From: Artocarpus heterophyllus
Lineage: Eukaryota > Streptophyta > Magnoliopsida > Rosales > Moraceae
DNA: 64,000 nt
Direction of reading: 5' to 3'
NCBI GenBank assembly: GCA_025403435.1
Contig: CM046332.1
Location: forward strand, 2,215,530 to 2,279,529
Shown: positions 33,705-44,849 of the stretch, piece after piece
Position numbering within the stretch: the first letter of the stretch is position 1
Layout: every line of letters begins with the position of its first letter
The notes under the pieces: generated by a model
What the model was told of the DNA's origin: nothing
Database searches by the model: none
Seen by the model: only the letters and a program-made list of their open reading frames with translations
Position numbers and translations under genes: made by a program

Positions 33705-34622
33705 ACTGGTGTCGGGGTCAAAGTCGGGTTCTAGATCGTGGTCGGGATTTGGGTTGGGATTAGAGGTTGGAGTCAGGGTCGGGGCTAGAATCAAGATTCA
33801 AGATAGGGGGTCGGGGCCAGAATCAGGATTCGAGATAAGGGGTCGGGGTCAAAATTTTGGACTGGTGTCAAAGTCGAGGCCAAGATTTAGGGCTAGGGTT
33901 GGGGTCGCGGTCGCAATCGGGATTCTTGGTTGGGATTCAGGACTAGGGTCAAGGGCAAGGTTGGATGCCGAGGTCTAGGTTAAGATTCGAGACCAGTGTC
34001 AAGGTTGGGGACGAGATTCAAGGCTGGGGTTGGGATTAGGGACCACGATCGAGGTCGAGTCTTAGGATTCAAGATTGAGATTGGGATCAAGGTTCGGATT
34101 CGAGGTCAGGATTTGAGACTAGGGTCAAGTTCAAGGTTAAAGTTGGAATTCGATACTATGGTCATAGTCAGAATTTAGCGATATTAGGATTCTAAGTGGG
34201 GATTTAGGACCAAGGTCGGGATTAAGGTCAGGATTTAAGGCCGAGGTCGAAATTCTAGGTCAAGATTCAAGATTGGGGTTAGGGTCTAGATTCGGGGTCA
34301 GGATTCGGGATCATGGTCAAGGTCAGGGTCGGGATTTAGGATCGGGATCGAGGTCAGGATTTGGGATTATGATTAAAGACCTGGGTCACATTTGAGATTT
34401 GGGTGAGTGTTGGGATTTCAGATGGATTCGAAATCAAGGTCAGGCTAGTTTGGGATTTGGGACCAGGGATAGAATTTGGGGTCAAGGTTGGGATTTGGAA
34501 TTGAGTTGTGGACAAGATTTAGGACCAAGGTCGAGATTTGAGGCTGGGGTAAGGGTCATGAATCTAGATCAGGGTCGAGGACATGGTAAGGATTCAAGGT
34601 TGGGATCGGGATAGGGGTCAGG
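33705..34622 (+). repeat. G-rich degenerate arm of the fold-back element
   Basis: Degenerate words of the kind GGTCGGGATTTGGGACCAGG are repeated with no fixed period. Frames through it (33709-33978, 33996-34178, 34399-34614) give Gly/Arg/Ser-rich translations that are products of the repeat, not proteins. The C-rich arm that follows is its inverted counterpart. Confidence 0.85.
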
Positions 34623-34996
34623 TTCCTCAAATCCAGGCCTAGAACTAGACCCAATCCCAATACTAAATCCCAACCTCGACCCAGTCTTGAATCATGACCT
34701 CAAATCCAAATCCCAACCCTAACATCGAGTCTCAAACCTGACATTGATCCTAAAGCCTAACCTCGAGCTCGTTCCCAAATCCTAATCCCAACCTTAACCC
34801 CAATAACGGTCTTGAATCCTAACCTCGACCCTAACCCCAATCTCAAATCCCAACTCTAACGTCGGTCCTAAATCTTGATCTTGACTTTCGTTCAAAAATT
34901 TGTCCACGACCTTGAACTTGGTCGGTCCTGAATCCAAACTCCAACCAAGAATCTCAACGCCAACACTAGTACTGACCCTGACACCGGTCTTGACTC
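34623..34996 (+). repeat. C-rich arm, left part
   Basis: Words such as CCTAACCTCGACCC and AATCCCAACC are the reverse complement of the G-rich arm motifs. The arm is interrupted by a copia element at 35002 and continues at 39763. Confidence 0.85.
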
Positions 34997-35001
34997 TGAC
35001 A

Positions 35002-37314
35002 TGTTAGACATAGGTGCCTTAAGCAGTATAATGTTGTAATAAGTTTTTAATATATTTTATCAATAAAGATTTTATTTATCATTAATATACCAAATGTTGT
35101 GCTCTTATGTTCACTTCCGTTGAATGTATGATAAGTAAACAAAAGTCTGAGACTATTGGTCTAAACCTTTAAGAATTGTAAAAATGATGGATAGATTATG
35201 TGAAAGACATAAATCTTAAAGGCGATAGTCTAAATCATAAGATCCGTAAACGAGGGAATAAAGTTGGGCACTTTATTCATGCTAAGATTGTTATGTTGTC
35301 TACAGCTTTAATGGGAGATGGCTTATATTGGTCATCAGAGTTGTACTATGTGAGTAAAAACATTAGACACCATTTGTGTAAATCAATTCACTTTAGTCAA
35401 TCATATGTGTTGCGTCTTAATCCTAAAATGACTAATAGGCTTATATTCTTGGCTTATGTCTTTTGATGTACCAAAGGTTGACATCCTGACTTAATGTTGG
35501 TATGGATACTAGTACATTGGAGACATGACATTTGATTGACATAAACTCATTATTCGTAGAAGCTCTTTTTATAGAGTTAATGATATTTTCTTATATGCAT
35601 TATCTTGTTTTTGGAAAATTAGAGTGCTCAACCATTTGGATACATAGGTGTAACTAAATGGTATACTATCTACAGATAGTAAGTATTCCAATAGTGTGAT
35701 AATGGAACGTAAGATAAAAATAGTTGGGAAGGTAATACAGAATTTATCCTTAAGCCGATTATAAATATCCTATGGGGATATGACACATTATGATATGTCA
35801 TAGATGGTTAGCTTGTTAAAGCTTTGTAATTTTATATAAGTCAAGAGTGCAACTCTAAGCTTTTAGTAGAGTAGCATTAGAGTTGATAATTATAAAATAT
35901 ATATATGTAGGATATTGTATTTTATAATTATAGGCACTTGATCTATATATGTCCATCGAGTCCCCTTCGCTAGCTCATAATAAATCCTGCAACGATACGG
36001 CGTATTTTTCTATTATATTGGTGACTTATGTTAAATTATTAGATTAGCTAAAATTCAAGTTGATTGGATTAAGAAATTCATGTTAGTTTATCAGTTAAAT
36101 TAATTTTGTAAATTCATTCAAGATAAATATGTTGAATTATTTGGATAATATTTTATTTCCATGCCAAGATTATTGTTAAGAAAACTACTAAATCTTTCCT
36201 TATTGTTAAGAAAAAAAAAACTAATTCATTCCTTTTTTTCCCCATCAGTTAATCCTACTAGGTGAGAAAATATGTTAATCAAATAATTAAAAAAAGTGTG
36301 CAACAGAAAATAATAGTTATCCCAAATATTTGATTTCTTTCTTTTCAATTTTCTTTTTGCTACTGTCGTTTTTTTCCTTTTCTATAATAGTTTTTTAATG
36401 TTACTACTTTATTAGTAAAAAACGTAAAATAAGCTCTCAAACATATTTTGGATGATAACAAAAGAAAAGTAAGAATTGCATACAAACAATAGACTTTTAA
36501 ATGGAGTCAACTACATTTCCTATAATTCAACACCACATAAAACCCTCTTCCATTATTTGTTACATTACAACTATGGCCCTAATTCTCCTCAAGCAGAATA
36601 TGTATTTGATTGTTTTAATTAGAAAACTTTTCTATTGATTATTCGAATTATAATTGAGGCTTCATAAAGGATACTCAAGACAAATAAGATAGGATTTATC
36701 CAATTGGTTGAGATTAGATCTATCAAATCAGCTTGACGAGTTCAAATTTGATTCAAACTCTAGTATCGTAACCATGTGGTTGACTGCGATACACTAGGCG
36801 TGGTTGACCATGGCAATTAGAGTGAAATTCTACTTCTCACATTTTACTCTGAAATTGATCTAAACTCGAATTTTGAGGCCTAATCTGATAGTGATTAACC
36901 CTCGGTCCGACTACTATAAATAGGGGGTGAGTTTTCTTTATTATTTAGATCACTTGAGAAGCAAAGAGTGAGTACTCTATTGTGAGAAACTCTAAAACTC
37001 CTAAAGAGCTATTGTTCAACATCAAGGACTTAGCTCATTGTCTTCTCTTGTGGTTTGAAAGACAGTCACTAGAAGAAAGGCTGCATAACGTGCGACCACC
37101 CACACCCGATCATGGATAGAGAATGACAAAAAATGCCTGTTAGTTAAAGCGCTTCTAGAAGGGTTTTCTCTACATAGATTCTAGCTCACTTTAGTATACA
37201 AAAGAGGTCAGTAAGATTTGTCATTAATTTATGTATTTAGCATGCCAAACTTGTGTTTTAAAAAATACTCTAATTTAAAGTTTTAAGATTCCACTACATA
37301 CTTGTTTTCCAACA
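35002..37314 (+). repeat. Copia 5' LTR
   Basis: 2,313 bp, the same family as the LTR at 7076. It has a variable cassette near 36757-36830 (TGTGGTTGACTGCG, GGCGTGGTTGACC). A TATAAATAGGGGG word at about 36915 is a good candidate TATA box. Confidence 0.8.
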
Positions 37315-37316
37315 AT

Positions 37317-37332
37317 TGGTATTAGAGATAGG
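37317..37332 (+). promoter_or_regulatory. Primer-binding site
   Basis: TGGTATTAGAGATAGG two bases after the LTR is a decayed form of the tRNA-Met primer site. Confidence 0.75.
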
Positions 37333-38759
37333 TTTTCATGTTGATTTTACGGGTTTATGATCATGCTATGTGCATGAATTATGTGATCTTATCATCTCCT
37401 CTGCTTAAATTTAATTTTTTAGAGAGTTAGTACTTTAGTGTTTCTAAATTATTAAATGATGTCATGAGATTATGTGGTGAATATAGTTATGTAAATTTTA
37501 TTTAATTATTAATTAATTAATTTGCACCGGTTATTGTTTCATAGAGGTTAGAGTTTGTATATAGGCTTTTCATATCATTAGATGGCGGTCTACCATCACC
37601 GTCTAGGATTTATTATTTTAATTTTAAATTTGTAAAATTTTGTGATTAAATAATCATTCGAAGTGATACAAATCTAGAAGATAAAGGTGATAGGAGTTCA
37701 ATTATTTTTCTCTATTTATAAAGTTTTATGTTTTTTAATTGATGAAAATAAGATTAAAAAACTGCTTAAAAAACTATGTTTTGGAAAAACACTGGTTCAA
37801 CTTGGTCGGCAAGCCAATGGTCGTAGATTAGCATGCCGAACTTCCAGTTCAACAGGCCGGCAACAAAGTAGAATGTTTTTCAAAAAAAGGTGCCTTTTCC
37901 GTTGCATTTTTTAATTTTTTTTAGACAATTCTTATAAATATGAAATTTTATGATCACTAGAAAAATAAACTTTTTGATTTATGAGGAATCGAAGATAGAT
38001 GTCACATGAAGAAGGATACAACGTGAAGATATAAAATGAAGAATGGATAATATGTTTTGATTGATCTTTTGTAATCTTTTTTTTCTTTTCTCTAGGATGG
38101 AACCATGATATCATGGTTGTTTATTTATTTATTATTTTGCGTCTTTCTTTTTTTGTCTATATTATAATATGATTTATCTTGTATGTTGAAAACATGACAT
38201 GTGGAATATGGAGTGCTGCTCATTAAAAATTGTTTATGCTTGTTAACATAAAACCTTGACTTTCAAAATATTAAGTGGGACAAGGTTTTCTAAAAGAGGA
38301 CCTATGGCCCCCATTGTTGGTCTATAGGTAGTACATGGTGGTTCCAACCCCTAGGAACGGATTTCATCATGTACTGGGTTGGATCTTCGAAGGGATAACT
38401 TGCTTTAGCATGTCTTATCGTTGATCGCCCCAAGGTGGCAATTATAAACCATGGATATAGTAGTTGAAATGATGGTTATACTCAAGATTAATTTTGTTAT
38501 TAACCTCCCAAAAGAGCTCTGTTATTGAAATTAATGGTCAAAGAAAATGATTATTAGTATATGCTAGATCAGACAGGTCTTGGATGGCATATATTAATTG
38601 GAGGGGATCTGTGTTTCTAATTGAATTTGGCAAGTTTCCCCAAGGTAGCTTGTTGGATTATGAGTTAGGAATTATCATTGTAAGGTTGTGATATTTTTAA
38701 GGTTTTTTATATTTAGTATATGAATCTTTATTGTAGACTAAAATGTTTTAAAACGCTTT
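37333..38759 (+). other. Copia leader
   Basis: Untranslated leader matching 9010-10545. It has a GC-rich cassette at 37795-37870 (CTTGGTCGGCAAGCC, GGCCGGCAAC) about 480 bp after the primer site. Confidence 0.7.
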
Positions 38760-39393
38760 TCACCAATACTTGATAAAAACGTGTTAACTGGTGAGAATTA
38801 CAATGATTGGAAAAGGAACCTAAATATCGTCCTTTTTTTTTCAGAAAATAAGATTTATGTTAACCACATCTTGTCCTCTTGCGCCTATTGGCGAATCCAT
38901 AAATAAACAAATCCAAGTGTATAATCGCTAGAAATAAGATGATGATCAGACCCACTGCTATATTATGGCTAGAATGTATAATATGCTATAGGCTCAACAT
39001 GAAGATTATGAGACTACTCAGTAGATCATGGATAATCTTAATGACATGTTTGAAGGCCAAGCTTTGACAAAGTAGAAAGGGCCACTTCGGAAGCTCCTCA
39101 GCTGCAAACAAAGGCTGGAGACTCCTATGAAGGTGCATATGATGTTGGCCATGGGTTACCTCACTGAGGCTTAGTCCCATGGAGCTAACATTGAAGCTAA
39201 GTCATAGATGACTATGTTCTTTGAGACTCTATCTAAGGAGTTCATCCCGTTTAGAGCTTCATATAACTTGAGCAATAGAGATGATGTGACCTTGACTGAG
39301 CTGTTGAAACAGTTACAGGAATTGGAAAATCTAATCAAGGTAGCTCTAGCTGGTGGCGAGGTGAACTTAGTAGTTGCATCTAGTTCCAATTCA
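38760..39393 (+). pseudogene. Copia gag, broken and fused to LTR
   Basis: The N-terminal GENYNDWKRN-type motif is near 38790. The last clean frame (39208-39426) reads MTMFFETLSKEF, then NLSNRDDVTLTELLKQLQ and ends SSNS, a Gag C-terminal helical region. From 39394 the frame runs into LTR sequence. There is no zinc knuckle and no pol. Many stops lie upstream. Confidence 0.7.
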
Positions 39394-39757
39394 CTTGAGA
39401 AGCAAAGAGTGAGTCCTCTAGTGTGAGAAACTCTAAAACCCCCAAAGAGCTATTGTTCAACATCAAGGAACTTAGCTCTTAGTTTTCTCTTGTGGTTGGA
39501 AGGAGAGTCACTAGAGGAAAAATTATATGACGTGCAACCACCCACACTCCAATCACAGATAGAGAATAGTATAGAAGACTAGTTAGTTAAGGCTCTTTTG
39601 GAAGGTTCTTTTCTACACAGATTTTAGCCCACTTCGGTATACAAAAAAGGTTAGCAAGATCTGTTATTAATTTATATATTTAGCATGTCAAACTTGTGTT
39701 TTGGAAAATACTTTGGTTTAAAATTTTAAAATTCTGCTGTGGACTTGTTTTCCAACA
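39394..39757 (+). repeat. Copia 3' LTR tail
   Basis: It matches 36954-37314 of the 5' LTR (CACTTGAGAAGCAAAGAGTG to TTTTCCAACA). The upstream five-sixths of the LTR is deleted. Confidence 0.8.
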
Positions 39758-39762
39758 CGACA

Positions 39763-40200
39763 CTAGTCTTGAATCTTGACCTACCTCTACCTTGAATCTC
39801 TACCCTGACCTTGGTCTAGAATCCTAAATCCAGATCCTGACCCCGGTTAGGAATCACAATCTCGACCATGACACCATTCTTGAATCTCGACCTCGACCTG
39901 GAATCCTAAATCTGATCCCAAATCCTGTCCCTAACTTAGCTTTGAATCCCGACTACAACCGTGGCTCTGAATCCTGACCCTAACCTTGGTCCCAAATCCC
40001 TTTCTCTTTCCTAACCTCAGTCTCAAATCTAGATCCTAACCATAGTCTAAAGTCCTGTCCTCAACCTTGATCCTGACCTTGACCCCGGTTTTGAATCTCA
40101 AACCCGGTCTCCAATCTCGACCTCGACTCCAGCCTTGAATCCCAACCTTGATCCTATTCTCAAATCCCGACCTCGATTTTAACCCTAAAACCATGACTCA
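39763..40200 (+). repeat. C-rich arm, right part
   Basis: Continuation of the arm after the copia insertion, with words such as AATCCTGACCC and CTCGACCTCG. Confidence 0.85.
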
Positions 40201-40289
40201 AATTTATTGTATTTAAAGTTTAAATAGTAATATTATACAATATAGTGAGAAACAAACATTGTATAGTGTAATACAACATGTTAATATAG

Positions 40290-40398
40290 TGCAAAACCAA
40301 ACATTGTAATGTATAACCCTAATACAGTACAATACAATGCAATGCAATACAATACAATTTAATACAATACAACAGAATACGGTATGCCATACATGCCC
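40290..40398. repeat. CAATA-rich array and right TIR
   Basis: Repeated AATACAATGCAATGCAATAC-type pentamers are followed by the terminal inverted repeat. Confidence 0.8.
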
Positions 40399-40401
40399 TA
40401 A

Positions 40402-40870
40402 AGAAATAGCATAAACTATGTTGCCACTACTTGTTAAAAAAACATAGTGCCAGTGCCAATGTGTTTTCATCACATAGCTATGTAGCAACAAGTCATAGAC
40501 ATTGTTAAGCAGAGCTTTTTAAAAGCTATTTTTGTTTTTTGGGTTCAAGAATTGCTTTAGAAAGTATTTGGATAATTAGTCATAAGAATTTTAGCTTTTT
40601 GAAAACACAAAAGATAACTTTTATAAGAAGCTCTTTCACATAGACTTTGAAAATTATACATGACTTTCATTAAGACATTGTAAACTTCATTTAATATTTT
40701 TCATACCTTAACAAAAAAAATTAAAAATCATTTTCTTCTTTTGAAAATGTAGTTTGAAACTTCGTATAAAAATATAATTTGAAACTCTTACTTAATATTA
40801 TAAGTCATACTTCTCTACTTTTGTTGACTAAAAACAAAAGCAAAAAAGATTCCAAAAAGAAGCCAATAGC
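40402..40870. other. Duplicated spacer
   Basis: Shared with 59407-59873. It has no frame or terminus of note. Confidence 0.5.
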
Positions 40871-41403
40871 TATTGGGACATCAAAGACCAAAAATGAATA
40901 AAATGAAGATAAATGGACTGAAATGTTTAGCTTGGTTCACTTAAATCTGGCTGCGTCCACGGGACAAATATTGAAGGATCTCATTGTAAATATAGGGATT
41001 ACAACACTTTCTCTCTAAATAACAATCACACTCTATAAATAATAGGAGAAACAACTCTTTCTCATGAGGCGAGAAAATAACACTATAAAGGAGTAATTAT
41101 TATTTTTTTCACTCAAGAATAGGATGCTACAAATGAGTTTCTTACATCTACTATCAATTGATGATTGCATGATGTTTATATAGAAGCTTTTCCTCACAAC
41201 AACCTCTTCTATCAATTGATGATTGCATGATGTTTATATAGAAGCTTTTCCTCACAACAACCTCTAGAAAACATCCTCAAAATACTTCCTAAAACATGTA
41301 CCAAAAGCACTCCATAAGACTCCATAAAACATGCTCTACCTATTTTCTTCCATAAAGCTTTTGGCCAAATTAGAAAGTGGATTTACCACTTATATGGCCG
41401 ACA
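40871..41403 (-). repeat. Copia 3' LTR with internal 58-bp duplication
   Basis: The matching LTR in unit 2 (59874-60337) is shorter, mainly because this one contains a 58-bp block twice. The unit 2 copy keeps the full TGTTGGGAC end; here it is TATTGGGAC. Confidence 0.75.
41151..41266. repeat. 58-bp tandem duplication
   Basis: The block CTATCAATTGATGATTGC...ACAACCTCTT occurs twice in a row. Unit 2 has one copy, so it arose after the duplication or was lost there. Confidence 0.9.
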
Positions 41404-41429
41404 TTTTCTACTTAAAGTCACTTTCATAG

Positions 41430-43619
41430 TCCCCTATCTTGTCGCTATCATCCTGTCTATGTCTCTAATAGGTCAATGGAGGAACTACACTATACAAACT
41501 TTTTAGTTTTGATTAGCTTGGTCAAAACATCTGCTAGGTTTTCTTTGGTGTGGATTTTTCTACTTATCCATACTTCTATCCTCCACTACTTCTCTCATGA
41601 AGGGATATTGAACACCTATGTGCTTCAGCCTAGAATAAAATGCTAGATTTCTTGCAATTTGCAAGGCACTTTGACTGTCACAAAACAAAGCAATATTTTC
41701 TTATTTGTGCCCAAGCTCCTCTAATAACTTTCGAAAGCAAATTGCTTCCTTGCAAGATTATGTAGTTGCCATGTATTCTACTTCTGTTGTAGATAACGCC
41801 ACAATAGTCTATAGTTTTGAAATCCAACTTATAGCTCCTACTACAAGTATAAACACATACCTTGTAGTAGATTTCCTTTTATCCAGATCACCTGCAAAAT
41901 CCAAATCCACATAGCCCCTAATAGTAAACTCTGATCCTTGATAACATAATTTAGCATCTAAGGTACCTTGATGTGTCTTAGGATTCCCTAGACAGCATTC
42001 CAATGCTCTCCACTAGCATTTGCTATGTGTCGGCTAACTGCTCCCATAACATGTGCAATATCTAGTCTTGTACAAATCATAGCAAACATTAAGCTCCCTA
42101 TTACTGATGCATAAGCTACTCGAGACATTTCTTTCCTCTTTGTTTTATTGCAAGGACACATTTTGGAGGATAACTTGAAATTAATAGGAAAATGGGCAGA
42201 AATTGGCTTACAATCTTATATGTTGAAGCGTTGCAAGATCTTTCTTGTGTAATTCATCTAAGATAGCCAAATCTTCTTATTATTTTTGTCTCGATGAATT
42301 TGCATCTCTAGAATCATGTTTGTTGGACCTAAATCCTTCATATCAAGCTCCCTAGCCAGCTGTGCCTTTAATTCTTGGATTGGATCTTTGTTAGGGCTTA
42401 CTAACAATATGTGATCCACGTATAACAATAAAACAATGAAGTCTTCATCACCAAACCTCTTGAAATATGCACAAGGGTCTACACTGGGTCTATTGTACAC
42501 AAGGCTCATGATATAGGAATCAAATCTCTTCTACCGACACATTGGCGCTTGTTTGAGATTGTATAGAGATTTGTTTCACCTTCAAACCAAGTTCTCTTTA
42601 CTTCTTCTGCAAAGCCTTCTGGTTGGAGCATTTAAATCTCTTTTTTAAGATCACCATGAAGAAAAGCAGTTGTCACATCTAACTACTCTATATGTAGGTC
42701 AAACATAGCACACATCACCAAGATTACTCTGATTATCATAAGTTAGACCATAGGAGAAAATATCTCATTAAGTCAATACCTTCTTTATGAGCATATCCTT
42801 TTACCACTAATCTTGTACGATACCGCTTGATTAATCTTATATACCCATTTATTTCTAATGGCCTTCCTTCCTGGTGGTAATGGAACATGATCCTATGTTT
42901 TGTTCCTGTCTAAGGCTTCTAACTGTTCCTGCATTGCCACCATTGATAGGGATACGTCAAGTATTTTGATAGCCTCATGGAAAGTTAAGTGCTTTCCTTC
43001 CTTTGTTCACAGGCAGTAAGTAACATTGCTCTTAGTGATATTTGAGTGCCAAGCTGGCGGTCTTCTCTCATGAGATGATCGATAAACTTCAAAAGTCTCA
43101 GCCTCAACTGGTCCTTAAACTTCATGCTCTAGTGCTGCTTCAGAAGAAGTCTGATCTTCTTCTGGCTCATCTTTCATCTAGGTTGCAGTAATCTCTGGAT
43201 TTTATTTTGAAGTGCTATCCTCTCCCTTGTTTTTTTGTAGTTTATCTTCTCTAAATATTACATCTCTATTGTTGACAACTTTGTGGGCTATAGGATCTCA
43301 CAAGAGATACCCCTTTACTCTATCAACATACCCCAAGAAGATACATTTCCTAGACTTTATGTCCAACTTTGATCTTTCATGGTCGTTGTAAATTGCATAC
43401 ACTGAACTTCCAAATGTATGCAAATGAGAATAATCAGCTAGCTCACCAATCATCTCCACTGGTGTCTTTAAATTAATCGCAGTTCATAGAGTTCGATTGA
43501 TCATATAACAGGCGATACTGACTACTTTAACCTAAAATGACTTTGCTAGACCTATAGTCCTCAACATTGCCCTCATCCTATCCAAGAAGGGTTTGTTCAT
43601 TTGCTTTGCCACTCTATTT
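41430..43619 (-). pseudogene. Copia pol: partial integrase, RT, RNase H, broken
   Basis: On the minus strand, reverse transcriptase shows its catalytic LLLYVDHILLVSPN (the usual YVDD with the last Asp changed to His) and LDMKDLGPTNMILEMQI in 42258-42509. RNase H shows TIRGYVDLDFAGDLDKRKSTT and ISWISKL in 41809-42003, and IHTKENLADVLTK near 41530. The integrase end lies at 43000-43619. Stops and frame changes throughout, plus the altered catalytic aspartate, show that it is dead. Confidence 0.85.
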
Positions 43620-44394
43620 GTATATGGTTGTTTTGATCAAATAACTTCTCTATGTTTATTAGAATTAAAACTTAGGCTCTGTCTAATATTCTTGTATAAA
43701 ATAAAATATAGAAGTTTCCAGAACTAGGTGCACTGGCAGGCTGGTGACTTTGTCTGACCTTCCAATGGAGCATAACTTTAGTTACGTAAATCAGTACATT
43801 AGTAGGCCAGTTGGGGGGCAAGTTGGTGCGCGTAAATAAATTTTACGTTTTGACAATGATTTTAACCTAATTTCAAATTTAGAAGCCCTATCTATGTTGA
43901 ATTGACTCCTCACCAACCACTATAAATAAGATACTTGTTCACATTGTCATTTCGATCGCTGGAGAAATTTAGAGAGAGAAACTCTAAAACTCTCATAAGG
44001 CTATTGTTCAATATCCAGAACTTTAGCTCTTGGTTTTCTCTTGTAGTTGGAAGGAGACATTGCCAAGAGGAGAATTGAACGACGTGTGCCCACTCACATT
44101 CTGGTTGTGGAAAAGAAAATAGCAAAGAAGACTAGTTAGTTAAAGCACTTTCTGATGCAATTCTCATGTATAATTCTATCGAATAATTTTCTATTAGAAG
44201 TGTGATTCTAATTCTAAGAGGTGTGTAAGTTCTATTATTAATTTATTTTACACTATGTAAGTTCTATTATTAATTTATATTACACTATGTAAGTTCTATT
44301 ATTAATTTATGTTATGCTATGTCTAAGTCGTTTTTATGGAAAACAAAGTTTATAAAAAAAATTTTAAAATTCCACTTCGTACTTGTTTTCCAAC
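43620..44394 (+). repeat. Copia LTR tail, unit 2
   Basis: Counterpart of 15950-16693, ending TTTTCCAACA. A 30-odd-bp AAGTTCTATTATTAATTTA repeat appears three times here and twice in unit 1. The GC-rich cassette is at 43730-43830. Confidence 0.75.
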
Positions 44395-44849
44395 AATCCG
44401 AGTGGGAGATGTCAGACTTGGGCTATTTTTAAGGGGTCCCATAGTGGGCTTAAGTTTTGAATTATTTATTTAATTCAAAATAAATAAATGATTAGTATTC
44501 TAGAAATTATTGGATACCTAAGTGCGTGTGGTATTTTGACTGGATCATAAATATCCATACTTAGTTACTAGATATACCTAGTTAGTGGGATACTTATAAA
44601 GCCAAAAAAAGAGTCCAAAAACTAGCATTAAAAGTGAATTGAATTGAATTGAATTATTCAAAAAAATATTCTATCATGTGCTTAGTCCATTTAAAAAAGA
44701 ACAAAATAAATAAAATGATGGAAGATGAAATAGTTTTTGACATTTTTACCTCTGATCATTATAGTTCTCCACGTTTAGTGTTTTTTTTATTAAATATTGA
44801 AGATAAAGTGTCTTTAGGCATTTTGATCCATGATAAAGATGGATATACC
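44395..44849 (+). mobile_element. Polypurine tract plus second-family LTR start, unit 2
   Basis: CGAGTGGGAGA precedes the LTR start TGTCAGACTTGGGC at 44410. The 72-codon frame at 44649-44867 overlaps the boundary and has no recognised domain. Confidence 0.6.

Larger units (their letters stand above)
35002..39757 (+). mobile_element. Copia element nested in the C-rich arm, internally deleted
   Basis: 5' LTR 35002-37314 (TGTTAGACATAGGTG...TTTTCCAACA), primer site, leader, broken gag, then only the last 364 bp of a 3' LTR (39394-39757). The whole of pol and most of the 3' LTR are missing. Flanks TGACA (34997-35001) and CGACA (39758-39762) match at 4 of 5 bases, a decayed target duplication. The same structure with the same deletion occurs in unit 2, so insertion and deletion predate the duplication. 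Confidence 0.85.
25462..40398. mobile_element. PIF/Harbinger-like fold-back element hosting nested insertions
   Basis: The left end GGGCACGTTTAGCATGTTGT and the reverse complement of the right end GGGCATGTATGGCATACCGT form an imperfect terminal inverted repeat. TAA flanks both sides (25459-25461 and 40399-40401), the 3-bp target duplication of PIF/Harbinger elements. Inside lie a G-rich degenerate arm, a C-rich arm in inverted orientation, and CAATA-rich sequence. Removing the nested LTR element (25544-33704) and copia element (35002-39757) with their target copies leaves about 2 kb, with no transposase visible. The class assignment is inference from the ends. Confidence 0.65.
15950..43619. 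repeat. Tandem duplication, unit 1
   Basis: The segment runs collinear with 43620-62496 for its whole length, with scattered differences. Unit 1 is longer because of an 8,161-bp LTR element and an 833-bp hAT element that are missing from unit 2. It lacks 238 bp of gypsy sequence and has an extra 58-bp repeat. At the junction, copia integrase sequence ...CACTCTATTT meets GTATATGGTTG. TATTTG is shared by both parental ends (15945-15950 and about 62492), a short microhomology. Confidence 0.85.
40871..43619 (-). mobile_element. Tork-type copia element, minus orientation, cut by the duplication junction
   Basis: On the minus strand it holds integrase (partial), reverse transcriptase, RNase H, a polypurine tract (41404-41417) and a short 3' LTR (41403 down to 40871, beginning TGTCGGCC). 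The short LTR and the pol motifs suit the Tork/TNT1-like lineage. It ends at 43619, inside integrase. Confidence 0.8.

Noticed and set aside
33709..34614. Open frames giving Gly/Arg/Ser-rich proteins (also 52679-53050, 53605-53958, 58861-59121)
   Set aside because: They are translations of the G-rich and C-rich degenerate arms. The same composition appears in every frame and strand of the repeat, with no domain or conserved start.
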